DNA from: Caprella mutica
Lineage: Eukaryota > Arthropoda > Malacostraca > Amphipoda > Caprellidae
Reading direction: 5' to 3'
Assembly: GCA_947561585.1 (NCBI GenBank)
Contig: CANNZV010000341.1
Span: 1 to 64,000, forward strand
DNA length: 64,000 bases
The notes under the pieces: generated by a model
Told to the model about the DNA's origin: nothing
Database searches by the model: none
The model's input: only the letters and a program-made list of their open reading frames with translations
Part shown: positions 35,701 through 47,185 of the stretch, piece after piece
How the letters are laid out: each line of letters opens with the position of its first letter
How positions within the stretch are numbered: the stretch's first letter is position 1
Position numbers and translations under genes: made by a program

Positions 35701-38700
35701 TATTTACTGTTTTTATTTTCTCAGAATTCCTTCTTATTGCTATAAATCTAGACTCTTACTAATAGCAGTGAAATCAATATTTCTGGAATACACTTTGTCG
35801 CCATAGACGAAGTAGCATTGGTAATTTCCTTCATCTTCTTCGATAACTCTGTCAATAACCAAATAGTAAATTTGAGTTGATTCATCTTTTCTTTTGGACA
35901 TTCTGCTATTCTGGTCCACAGATGCTTCAGATTGCCCGGAGCTGCTGGTGACTGTTTTATTCCATTTCATCTGAAAATTGGAATTAAACAATATTTACAT
36001 GTAACATCTATCAGATCCAATTGCAACAATGCTAAAAATTAATTACATCAAACACGATATTCCCGTCTTGTTTCCTGATGGAGTCGCTTAACTTGACTGC
36101 ACAAGGAATTTCAGTCGCCTCGCCCACTACACCTCTTGCTACAATTGGCGACGAATCGGCAAATGTAAGTTCTGATGGAGAGTAAATATGAATTCTAGTG
36201 AAAACTAGGTTGCAAGTTCCTATGTTTAATTTTTTTTTTAATAAGCTTATGTTTTGTTTACTGTTATGGAAGATACACCTGTAATATTTTGACGATAGTC
36301 AATACACGAAAAGCATTCACAATACAATGCAGTGTAACCACAATATCCATTTGAACCACAGCATGGATTGTGGCCTTCTGTATCACATTCGGCAGGTTCT
36401 CCATCTATCAGGTGGTCAGGACCACAACGGTTTGACGTGTCCCATTTCAATCCTTTAGATGATTCTAAAAAGAATATTCAAATGAAGCAACAGTAACTAT
36501 TGGAAAATTATGGAAAACATTATACCTACTCGAGGAAGAATTTAATTTTAGGGCTGTCATGTTGTGAAAGTGTATATGAATCCAATCTAAAGTGAATGTT
36601 GCAATTGAGGCTTTTATAAAGTAAACATTAATTTTTATATATTATGTATTGGTACAGGATTATGATAAATTAATCAGTTCGTAAGCTACCAAATTACTTA
36701 ATTCATAAATATTCTATTTGTTGATTCATGCTTACCTAGCACAGAAATAGTTACATTCTTTGATTCAATTTCCTTATTTTGAGGGCCATAATTCAGAACA
36801 CAAGTATAATTGCCAGCATCATTTCGACTCAATTGACTGAAGTACAGACTTAGTGAACCCATGTTATATTCACTATAAATCACTTTCTCTTCTAATGGTC
36901 CACTCATGTAACGTATATTGGTTGTGTTTTTCCATTCCTGAAATGTTTTACAAATTATTAAAGCGATTAGCTGTATTATTTTAATCACTCAATTAATAGT
37001 AAATACATTTTACTCATTTATAAGTATTATATTATTATAGAAAATTATAACAAGTTTACTCTTGAAACAATTTATCTCCTATTTTTAATCTTTCGAAATC
37101 TCACCAATCCTCCTCTGTTTTTTGCCGTTCGACAGTTGACAGTAAGAGGTTGACCCTCGACTCCTCTTGCTACAGATGGCATGGATGGATCAATTTTCGT
37201 AGATTTTACACCAACTGTAAATTCCAAAAATATTAGAACTGCATGATTTTTTGGCAGGAAAACTTAGTGGATAAATATTTAGCAATACATTCTTCATTCG
37301 GGATAACCTCTTTCTAGATTTCTCTGAGTATCATGAAATGTGTGTTCTACAATTATAAAATATGCTATTATAAACTACAACGTCATATAACATTCATTCG
37401 TTAGTACGAATATGGCTATAATACGGATAGTATCCATAATCTTTAATTTGAATAATTAATATTATTTTCAATGTGCGACCCAGGCTGCATCAGCCTCGAA
37501 CTTCTATTAAAATTTGTCAGAAGAGTCGAACAGAGAACCGCAGAGAATAATTCGATTATTCTTCAAAACATGGAATTAACTATTATTATCTTTGAGCCTG
37601 ATTTCCACCAATCATATTTAAACTAAAAAATGAAAATTTTACCTTTGATATAGCCTAAATTTAATCTGAAGATATATATATAGGGGTTAAAATCAAAACA
37701 ACGTTCCAGTACAATCTAATTAAAAAGTAATTAAATTGAATAATTGATATCATATTATTGGTAAAGATGCACTTAAGATTCGGTTACAGGAAAATTCCAC
37801 TGAGGAAAGTTCCACTGGGAAAATTCCACTGAGGAAAATTCCACTGAGGAAAATTCCACTAAGGAATATTCTACTGCGGAAAGTTCCACTGGGAAAATTC
37901 CACTGAGGAAAATTCCACTGAATATAAATAAATTTATAAATTGTGTTGCTCATTTTCTGAAACAATACTTTAGAAATTATCATCTTCATATTATATAAGC
38001 TTTTGTGATATTCATTTCACTGGTCCTTTTTAAGTGGTTTAATAAAATGTAAGTGAATCTCATTATATAAATTTACTTAATGTACCTAAGGAAAAAAGCA
38101 TTGCTAAGCTTCTTCTGATTTAGATGAAATTAATTCTGTTTACAAAAAACTATCAAATAAATTGTATTTAGCCTTTTAATTGTTCCGCAAATCTGATTAT
38201 AGCTAAGTAAATTTTCATTTTGAATATGTGTTATACGAGACAATAGTTTATAACAAAAAGACAATGAGCGGAAGGATTACAATCAATTTGCACATTAATG
38301 ATGTGAATAAAATCTACAATTCAAACATGTTAAATAGTAACAACAATAATAAATAATTTATTAATGTAAGGTACGCTAATATCTTGTAGAAATATTAATC
38401 CAGCTCAGTCTTGATATAAATTTTTATCTTCAAATCAACACACTTATCGTTTCAAGCGTAAGTCAATTGTATCGTATTTAAATGAAAATTATATTATAAA
38501 TGTAAGCAATGTTCTATATCTTGTAGGAATGTTAATCCATTTTCGTTTTGATATCCCAGCAGAATGCAAGAATTTAAACTTTAAACCTGTACAATTACAT
38601 CATGGATAGCACATAAATAAAATAATGTAAGAATAAACATACTGTAACAGTATCACCTGCTCACCTAATATAATTTGTGGAAATATATTTTGGACTGTCA

Positions 38701-39666
38701 TTTGAACGGAAAAGTTTTCTTTTAGAAAATAATGAACACTATGTTGGTTGATTTTTAAATATTGGACTTTGTTTAGTGGACATTTCCTCAGTGGAATATT
38801 CCTTAGTGGAACTTTCCGTAGTGGAATTTTCGAAGTGGAACTCTCCGCAGAGGAATTTTCCTCAGTGGAATCTTCCGCGCACCTATAAGATTCAACTGAG
38901 ATCGTCGAAGCTATTCTTTTCTTTTTGTTGTTTTATTAAATACTGGCAATTGAATAAAAAAAATGTGGTAAGTACCATAGTTACATATTGCTTTGTTATA
39001 ACTTATCAATTTTAGCGCATATTTTTCTCGTGTTTGAGAAAAAAATGCAATCTTATAAGGAAAACCATCTAACCAATGTTATATCTTAATGTTAAATAAC
39101 AAGTATTTTATGCTATTAAATAAGTCAATGCAAGTATTTTTATTCAATTTACAATTTATTAAAAAATTTCATTTATTTATTTCAATTATCTATGGTACCA
39201 CATTTTTAGTATTTATTAAAATAATAGAAGAGGAAGAATAGCTTCGACAATCTCAGTCGAAACTTAAGTGCACTTTTACCAAATTATTATTAAAATAAGA
39301 ATCTGAAAAAGTCAAATATATATATATATACGTTGCTTATACAATCCAAATAATAAAACAAGAAACTCTAATAAACAAGAAACTGCAATATCAAAAACTG
39401 ATTTAGGACTAAGATATATTTAATGATCAATTTCATGATAAATTGATTAGTATGAAGCTTCATAGCATTCGTAATTTTGTAAATAAATTTAACAGAAGCA
39501 AATTTTTGAATCGCTTTTATCTGTTAAATATTGTAGAAAGAGTGATTGATCAGAACACAACTTTATAGACTTTGGAATTAATTTAATTTTAAAAGTTCAA
39601 TAACTTACCATAATTGAAGATCACCACTCCAAGTAAAGCACGAAATAGAAATTCCAGTAAATTCAT
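32782..39666 (-). CDS. Gene C: secreted Ig/hevein-like/LDLa/CTLD protein, 679 aa, complete
   Basis: Thirteen exons in gene order: 39609-39666, 37105-37214, 36736-36937, 36279-36464, 36047-36171, 35760-35970, 35252-35578, 35075-35172, 34812-34986, 34489-34623, 34112-34309, 33119-33192, 32782-32922 (TGA). All introns are GT-AG and phases close exactly. Residues 1-19 form a hydrophobic signal peptide (MNLLEFLFRALLGVVIF). Then Ig1 20-123 (VNC to AGNYTC), hevein-like 1 124-185 (RCGPDH, NPCCGSNGYCGY, CIDYRQ), Ig2 186-297 (IPC, MKWNKT, GNYQC), hevein-like 2 plus LDLa 298-406 (TPCCGNYYKCGF, CDGVVDC), Ig3 407-497, LDLa2 498-542 (CDGVPNC, GSDEENC) and CTLD 543-679 (QCQNTEECTTPYSLVGDKC to MFAICEKPLCKSC). 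No transmembrane segment or GPI-type tail is seen, so it is probably secreted. The CTLD lacks EPN/QPD and WND calcium-sugar motifs, so sugar binding is doubtful. Role unknown; recognition or immunity is inference from architecture. Confidence 0.88.
37782..38883. mobile_element. Foldback-like element in intron 1 of gene C
   Basis: The left array (37791-37922) has units GGAAAATTCCACTGA; the right array (38778-38877) is the inverse. Termini are GGTTACAGG at the left and CCGCGCACC (inverse GGTGCGCGG) at the right. The flanks TTAAGATTC and TATAAGATTC agree apart from one offset base, suggesting a 9-10 bp target duplication. The interior is AT-rich and non-coding. Confidence 0.8.
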
Positions 39667-40087
39667 ATTTCACTGCTTCTTAAAACTTGTTCCTCTGCCA
39701 ATATTACCCATATTATCTGTAATAAATGTATAGTAGATCAAACTCGTAAATATTATGTTCACTTATGCGCTTCTCCCAAATAGAGTTGGTAAAGTAACTG
39801 CTCTTTGTTGTACTTTTAGAATCTCAACTTTCATTATCATTTAAGAACTGTTGGAATTTCTTTTCCTATCCCATATTCTTCAAAAACTGAAATGCCAAAT
39901 TGCGAGTGATTAATTATTAAATCTGTTTTAATTTTCTATAATCTTTTGAATTTTCAAATTCCACCCTAAACATAGACAAGATATTTTACAGTGAACCACA
40001 AGTAGGTGATTGATTTGGTTAACAATCACCTCCGTTCAGTAGCAAGAGTTGTTTAACAAGACCGCTTGCTGTTGAACAGTCCCTCTC

Positions 40088-40093
40088 TTTATA
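40088..40093 (-). promoter_or_regulatory. TATA box of gene C
   Basis: Minus-strand TATAAA in the context CAATCCTATAAAGAGAGGG, then ACTGTTCAACAG. It lies 422 bp upstream of the start codon. A conserved 3' splice site (ATTACAG followed by ATAATA) sits between promoter and ATG in both B (about 29638) and C (about 39720), so a 5'-UTR intron is likely. The transcription start should fall near 40060. Confidence 0.55.
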
Positions 40094-41239
40094 GGATTGT
40101 TGGTTGAAGATATATGATATCATTCAGTGAATCAGAAACCATGATAATCAACACTAAATAGCTTGATTATAAATAATATTAATTGTATATTGCTTCTATA
40201 TTGTGAAAAGACATTTGCAAACCTCTAGAGCTTGTACTTCAGTTTATGTATTTCAAGGTGATAATTTATCATATATAAAAGGTTCCTTCAAAATTATAGG
40301 TGTAATTATATCCCAAATTGATAATTACAATACAATACAATACTTCATATCGTAAAGGATATACTAATCAGTTCTGATATACAATCAGTTGCGTTACTTA
40401 AAATTTTTGTTTATATCTTCTCTATCCTTTCTAAGGTAAAAAGAAGGTAGTTCAATGGGGGTCTGTTTTAATGAGTTGTTTATTAAGAAGACTCATTAAT
40501 TATCACATTAGGGGCAGTGAGAGGATGATCGAGTTTCTAACATACCTACATCTACGAAAATAAATACATACTTTCCTCAATACTCTTAATAGTAATTAAA
40601 TTTGAACATTTAAAGTGTATAATATTATAATATTTTATCAAAGAGAATATTGTATCACTTGAAATCTATTTCTTGTTATCTATTTTTATACTATCTAAAA
40701 AATAGATTACTATTCCTCTGTTACTATTCCATGGTCTTACACCATAATATTCAATTTATTTCTGATATAGCATGTATCACATAGCAGATATCACATAAAA
40801 AATATGTAAATCAGGGAAGGGTTGTGTCACCCCCGAATTCCCTGGCGAGTTCATTTAACAATCATGAATGTTGCAGTACAACAAACTGTCGGATACATTG
40901 ATTGAAAAGATTCATATTCAACGGGAAATCTCTATTATCAGAAGTTATTTAAACTCAGCGTTGGAGGTATTTTTGGTTTCGGAGAGTCTTTCTATTCGGA
41001 AGCTTGAAACCAAAAATATCTGCAATGCTGAGATAAAATAACCTCTGATACTATCGGATACAATAAACTAAATAAATTGCGGTTTCATATATAAAATCTA
41101 AGAGTGTCAGCTGAATAAGATATCGGACCAATGGAGTGTTCGACTATTGAGAAGTCTCCAACCACCCAACTGGACCGCTAACCTAACCTTAAGTACGCTT
41201 ATATTAGTAATTTTATAAAAGAAAAAAATTTATTCACTG

Positions 41240-41520
41240 TGGCAGTGTTGATCGGCGAAAGAACCGATTACCCTGTAAATTGCTGCTGCAACTTCATTGA
41301 CACTCACATAAGCAAAATAGGAGTCATGTTCGACATAGAACAACGTGTTTACCTAAGAAAGTGAAATAATGAATAATGAATTAAAATAGTCTAATCCATG
41401 TTCCCAACGAGGGAACAGCATCACAAATCTGATTATACGGGATATGCATTTCTTGTTTTCCTTACATGTTGTTGGTTTTCTTCTTCACACACGAGTGACA
41501 CGACTGATAGGAGAAGGCAG
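41240..41520 (-). pseudogene. Two-exon relic of a receptor paralogue
   Basis: 41400-41520 matches the LDLa2 exon of gene C (minus strand GAAATGCATATCCCGTA, CAGATTTGTGATG) but is frameshifted. 41240-41354 matches the last CTLD exon (VNTLFYVEHDSYFAYV against INTLFNVEPDSYCAHL), with the Cys changed to Phe and little conservation afterwards. The first two CTLD exons are missing and only 45 bp separate the two parts, so there was a deletion. It shows that a further gene once stood between C and D. Confidence 0.75.
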
Positions 41521-41730
41521 TAGGTATGTGTTTGAATCATACATAAGGAATGAACCTTTTTTTATTTAATTGGTACAAATTTGATGTTCAATTGATTTTA
41601 ACCTTCTATTAAATAAATTATTGTAATATTCTGCAAATGGATTACTAACTTACTATTTAGTGAGTTTTGATTTGTTACCACCAATTTTTAAATATTAGGT
41701 TTTAGGTAAATTTACAGTTTATTGATACTA

Positions 41731-43017
41731 TATACAGAGTGTTCTACTAAAATGTACCCTATTTTTGTTTAAATTATATCTCCAGTTAAAATTGAGATAT
41801 TTTAAATCTGTTTATTTCATAGTGAAGGAAATTTTATTTTTCATAGGAACGAAAACTTTTGTGAATATTTACTGAATTATGAGTGCACAGAAAGATGTTG
41901 AATGGACAGTAGTAAATTATGCTTGTACCAAGGAATTATTGAAATAACATTTTTGAAATTTTTATCTTCATTTCAGTTTTCCAAACAACTAAATCCAATT
42001 CCGACAATAGAAGAACAAAATAACTTTAATAAACAAAAAAATGTTAATCAACCTTTAGAATCCTTCAACATGACCACCGTTCCTCTCAAGACAAGTCTTA
42101 GCTCGATTCATTAAACTGCCAACTGCTCTCCGGATCATTATTACTCGATCATGCATCCTCCACCCTTTCTCCTATTATTTCAAATGTCGGTGCGAAATTC
42201 TTAACAAATCGCCAAGTAAAAAAAATCACATGAGGTTAGGTCCACTGAACATCAAATCTTAGTGATAGCACCTGCTTTCCAAATATTTCTCGTAATTTGT
42301 CTTTGACTGTGATAGTGTGATGTGTCGATGAGCTCGTGATTCCTCTTGCTGAAATCAAATATGCCTGAATTCATTGCGGTTGTAAGCCATCTTCAAGTAT
42401 GGAAGTATTAACGCATTTAATATTTATATATAAAGTCCAGTCTAATTTACGTCATAAAAGAAGAACAGAAAAGGAAGTGAATGTTCCATTACTGCAAAGA
42501 CTTGCAAACACAGACAGATTCTATCTGGCGATGCAGTTTTCAAAATCATTTTTTTTTTCGGGTTGATTAATAAACCACATTCAAGTATTTTGAATATTAA
42601 CGTGAAAATGCAGCCTCATCTGTGTCAGAGGACAGAAATTACATGATGTTTTATTTGCTTTTGAACATTCGTACAAAATTCAAATATATATATATAAAAT
42701 GCAAATAAAATAGTTACTATTTCTTCAAAATTCTAAGAAATATTAATAATAACAATTGAAGGTTGATAAGTATTTTCTTGAAGTTCATTTTCTGTGTTAT
42801 TGATGGAATTGGGTTGGTACCCTGTACATTAAATCTCTTACTGTGCACTCATAATTCAGTAAATATTTACAATTTTTTTTATTCTTATGAAAAATAACAT
42901 TTCCTTTAGTATGAAATAAACAGATTTAAAATATCTCAATTTATAATAATATATAATTTATACAAAATATATAATTTATACAAAATTGGGGTACATTTTT
43001 GCGGAACACTCTGTATA
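41731..43017. mobile_element. Mariner-like element with inverted ends and decayed transposase
   Basis: The ends TATACAGAGTGTTC (41731-41744) and GAACACTCTGTATA (43004-43017) are exact inverse copies, and homology runs inward for roughly 150 bp on each side (TGAATTATGAGTGCACAG against CTGTGCACTCATAATTCA). On the minus strand between about 42360 and 42055, broken transposase C-terminal pieces are readable: LREIFGKQ, DLTSCDFFYLAIC and CLERNGGHVEGF. These match the DLTPCDFFLWG and NGGHFEHL-type motifs of IS630/Tc1/mariner superfamily insect elements. Stops and frameshifts make it inactive. Confidence 0.8.
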
Positions 43018-45217
43018 CTAGTAACATATTCTTAAACTACCCTCGTTTCCAATAGGTCATTTCGAAATTAAATTTGTTACTTTAGTTCTGAAAATGCTTC
43101 TTAAGGATTCCACCAAAGCCTCTTCATCTTATCCTTCTAAAATGATTGAAATTCATTTTTTTCAAAATATTATTTATTTACTGCTCATTATTTTGTTTCG
43201 AAGATATATATATATATATGTAGTCCTGTTTTTTACATTTACTCGAATTAATATTTAATCGATTACGGATATTGAATATGTTCCAATTACTTGCTAACAA
43301 AACTCATTGTGTAAATATAAGTTTTCATCAACACAATAAATTTATTTTGTTAGGTAGTCATATATAAATTATAAATCTTTTTTTTTTATCTTTTATTATA
43401 CCACGAGCGATTAATGGATGGAGTAAATCGATCGCATCCGGTAAATGAGATGTTCCCCACTAGTTGATCTTAAATTAAAAATAGGCTCACGTTGTGCAGA
43501 GTCGATGAATTTCAGACAGCAGATGAATAGTAGAGTTAAACTGAACATTTCAGATAGTAAATCTAATTAATAATAAAACATTAATTATTTCTCTATAATT
43601 CACTTCTTGATGAGCTTGATATGCAAAAAAAGTATTAAACAAGGTTTAACTAATTTATAAATTATCTTTTAGCTACCTAACCTATTTTTAAGACATACAT
43701 ATAAAATTACTGTGTGAAACGACAGAAATACTTCAAAAGTTTAGGGTTAGTTTAATTTAAATAATGACTACCTATATAAAACATTTCACCACTTCTTTAG
43801 CCAGTAATCACTCGCACCACTTCTGTTAGAGATGTGATGCAGACTGAGTATCTTCCTTACTGTGGCGGCAAGAAATTACAGATGACAATGCAGTACAATT
43901 ACCTGGTTTCAAGGTTATCCAATTGAACCATTGTAAAATACCCTAATGTGAATTTGAACCGAACATACCTTATTCGTTTCATTTTTATAGTCTCAAATTT
44001 GTAAAATAAAGTATCAGTCTACTTTATGTAGAATTAGATATAATGGAAAATTAATTCCAGTTACTTGAACTCAAAAATTGCTTATTCATTTACCCAACTG
44101 GAATAAGGTAATTTTCTTCTAATGGAATAAATCATATTTTCCTCAAGTTGCGTCTGAATTATTTTGAACATTGAAAATGATTTCTTCTTATTCTAATAGG
44201 ATTTTCTTTCTATTATTCACTGCAGGCGGCTGAATTTCCATTGATTGTTATCTATGAGAAATTTAACTTTTCAATACTATTACCGCCAAATTGATAAATT
44301 AAGCATAAATAGAAATAATTAACCAAATTCTGTGCTATAGACACTTTAACATTATTCTACATAAAGTGTGTACTTGACCTTGTAGTTCAATAGCGGTTAT
44401 CATCAGTGCATACCAGTAGCTATGGACTCACTATATAACAAGACATAAAGACTGTATAAGAAAATGAAACTGTATATCATTGAAGAGAGGAAAAATAAAG
44501 TATTTCATCATTATATGGAGAGAAAAAAAGAGAAAAAATAGAATTTTTATTAGATTACCCCGAACTTCCGAAGTTAAAAAATTATCCAATAGACGACGAT
44601 TGCTGTTATATTATTTTCCGAAAGATGATCTTGAATCTTCAATAATGTTTACAAAATATCGAGTAGCTAATGTGCGTTAATATGTAATAGCTAATTAAAT
44701 TTAATTATATAGAAAAATATAAACGTGGGAATACAAAAGCCGCTGACAAAGACTTATGTAAAACTTATACGATTTGTCACTATAGATGACGGTTTCTCAA
44801 ATGAAATTTATTTTCCTTTTATAGATATCATTTAGAATTTTAGATGTGCAAGTATATCATATTATAAATATATTCCGACTAATGCCATATGGTACACTAT
44901 AAGAAAATGTCTCATTTTACTTTAAGTATTTCATACCTGTGACAGGGATTCCTATAAGCTATTTTAGAGAAATTTAAATAATAAATAGATTACACTGTGT
45001 AAAAATTGTTTAAAAATAACCTTCATATAGCAAATTTTAATTTAATATTAAAATTTATTTTTCAAAAATCAAATTATTTAATAAAAATATTGGATTGTTA
45101 CCAAACTATTATAAAATAAACTGTATCACTAATACGGAGTCTGTCGATATGAATTACTGAAATGGTTCATTTTTCAAACTTCATTCACACAAAATTAACC
45201 TCTTCTACCAAATCAAA
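43018..45217. other. Intergenic sequence, nothing firmly recognised
   Basis: AT-rich. A plus frame at 44480-44680 (66 codons, KRGKIKYF, RRRLLLYYFPKDD) is basic and shows no domain I recognise. No receptor-family exons and no tandem repeats beyond TA runs (43206-43220). Confidence 0.4.
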
Positions 45218-46045
45218 ATGTCAACAGAAATCCTAGACGTTTTTCAAATGGATGCTAAAATTCTGCAAAGTAAATAAGCAGTGGGACATCTTGATGGCGA
45301 ACAGGAAAAACTTCAGGAAGAAATCAAGCTGCTTTAATGTCTCCTACAGAGTGGAAAATAAACAGCTGAGAGAGTAGCAGAGGAATACAAGGTGGTTCAG
45401 TAGGAAATGCTGAGGGAGAATCAGACCATAGAGGATATAATGAAGATGAGTTCGAAGAGTGAGAGCACCAAAAGAGTTCACAAGGAATACAAAGTTAGTG
45501 AGAAGGTCCAGAACAGTAGAGAGATTGAGAGTCAGAAGAAAGAATTCTAGAAGAAAATGTAGATAAAGATCGATGCTCTGCACTAAAAGGGTTGCTTAGA
45601 GGCATAACTCGAGAGTTTTATCATAAAGGCTGATTTCAACAGGGAGATGATATATCAACTTTAACAGAGAGTAGTATAAATCTAGGAGAATCTGAAGGAG
45701 AAAAAGAGATGTTAGGAAGAAATGATACGAAAAACAGATCTTCTAGAAGATGATTTAAAGTAGTTCGAATGAGACAGTGTGAAAACAGAGAAAGATATTT
45801 CCCAAAATCAGTTGGGGACTGAGTCACTAAATGATGCGATAGTTAAAGTATAGGAGACTCTTAGAGTCACTAAAGTTTCTTTAGATTAACTTAATCTAAA
45901 CATCAAGGATTTAATCAAATAGTAGACTGATTTGAGTGATCATCGCTTAAAACTGGAAAACAGGAGCTATTCTTTGGACGAGGAGCTGCTGAAGAAGAAG
46001 AACGATTTGGATGAGAGAAAGAAATTGAAAACTTAAACTGAGTGA
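45218..46045 (+). CDS. Coiled-coil frame open only with TAA/TAG read as Gln
   Basis: Starting at ATG 45218, one frame runs 275 codons to TGA at 46043 with no frameshift, interrupted by 18 TAR codons (nine TAA, nine TAG) and one TGA (45770). With TAR as Gln the product is an uninterrupted Glu/Lys/Gln/Leu-rich coiled coil, for example EQEKLQEEIKLL, AERVAEEYKVV, ENLKEKKRC, DEELLKKKNDL. TAR codons fall where coil residues are expected, often beside CAG (CAG TAG at 45398; TAA CAG at 45662). Ordinary CAR codons also occur (13). AATAAA follows at about 46070. No proline codon is present. The coding strand is purine-rich and less AT-biased than its flanks. Options: (1) a sequence from a eukaryote using a TAR=Gln code, transferred or misassembled; (2) a retrocopy eroded by C-to-T changes, which would also make the TGA from CGA. 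I do not recognise the family. Confidence 0.45.
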
Positions 46046-46433
46046 TTTTGTTTGTAACGTACTTCAAATTAAATAAACATTTTGTTATATTACTTTCTTT
46101 GAAATAATTCATGGCCACAGTAATCGCATAATGTTAAGACAAAAATATTTTTTTCTGTAGAATTTTAGCACTCCTACGATACTAACTTTTCAATTATGTT
46201 TTAACACCAATTTAAGAAAAGTAAGTGTATGTACAGTATTCTGATTTTAAAATTAAAAAAAAAACTATTTAAAACAATAAAAAATATTATAATCTATAAT
46301 CTGATTGTAAATGACTAATATGTATTCGCTAGATATTTATTTTTATAATTCAACTGATACATCAAGAAAGGTATACGTATAGTAAAGTAGAAAAATATTT
46401 TGATCTCCAGCATTTGATGAATCATATTACTTT

Positions 46434-47088
46434 AAGGGGATCGTTTACCAGTTTTGCTAACTATCAATAATACTCATTCGATTGAACTAAGATTTTGACT
46501 CCAAATCTTTGAAGTTGCTCTTGTAAATTTTCCATTTCCCCTCCCCGCCCCTTCGCCGCACGGGGCCGAGAAACCAGTTTCTCGCTCCCCTCCCCCCCCC
46601 CTTCACAAAAAGTCAATAGACTCAATGGGAGTTGGTCCTACAGAAGAAATAATAGGAGCTGATATGTTTAGCTCGACATTCCTAAGATCATCTAGAGACT
46701 TTTTTTTTAATTTCGATCTAGATAGTTTGTTATCTCATTTTTCTCATTATTTTTTTTTTTTTTTTTTCATTTTAAAATTTAAAAAGTTAGAGGTTCCCTC
46801 TGACTACGACAAAGCTATCTACCAAAAACGGGAGGCTATTATACAACATCAGGTCGCTTCGGGTGAACCAAAGGACCTCCCTGGAATCCATCTACCATAA
46901 ATGGGAGGATATTACTCAACAAAACACAAAAACAAAATCCCCCCCCCTCTACATTATTTGCACCACTGACCCACTTCCAGATGCCACAGCAAACTGATAT
47001 TTTCTGTACGTTTTCTTTAGACTGTTTTCTAGTGAATTAAAATAAAAAATCGTAAAAATTGCAAAAAATAGGTAAACGATCCCCTTAT
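46434..47088. mobile_element. MITE with AAGGGGATCGTTTACC ends
   Basis: AAGGGGATCGTTTACC (46434-46449) and GGTAAACGATCCCCTT (47071-47086) are exact inverse copies, probably with TA target duplication (Tc1/mariner type). The interior has unusually GC-rich stretches (CCCCGCCCCTTCGCCGCACG, C-runs near 46590 and 46938). A plus frame at 46625-46900 has no recognisable domain apart from a poly-Phe run, and I regard it as fortuitous. Confidence 0.8.
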
Positions 47089-47185
47089 CATATAATTCAT
47101 ATTTCAAAAGAGGGGAAAAACAGAATCATTTTAACAAAAAATCTTTCAACAAGCTAAAAATTCTTCCTAATTGTTGTATTTAGTG

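Noticed and set aside
44480..44680. 66-codon basic plus frame as a small gene
   Set aside because: No recognisable domain, splice context or homology within the window; too short to support on its own.
45344..45827. Minus-strand hydrophobic frames opposite the coiled-coil frame
   Set aside because: Antisense shadows of a Glu/Lys-rich coding strand; no start context or known domain.
46625..46900. 91-codon plus frame inside the AAGGGGATCG MITE
   Set aside because: Contains a poly-Phe run from poly-T, no domain, and lies wholly within a non-autonomous element.
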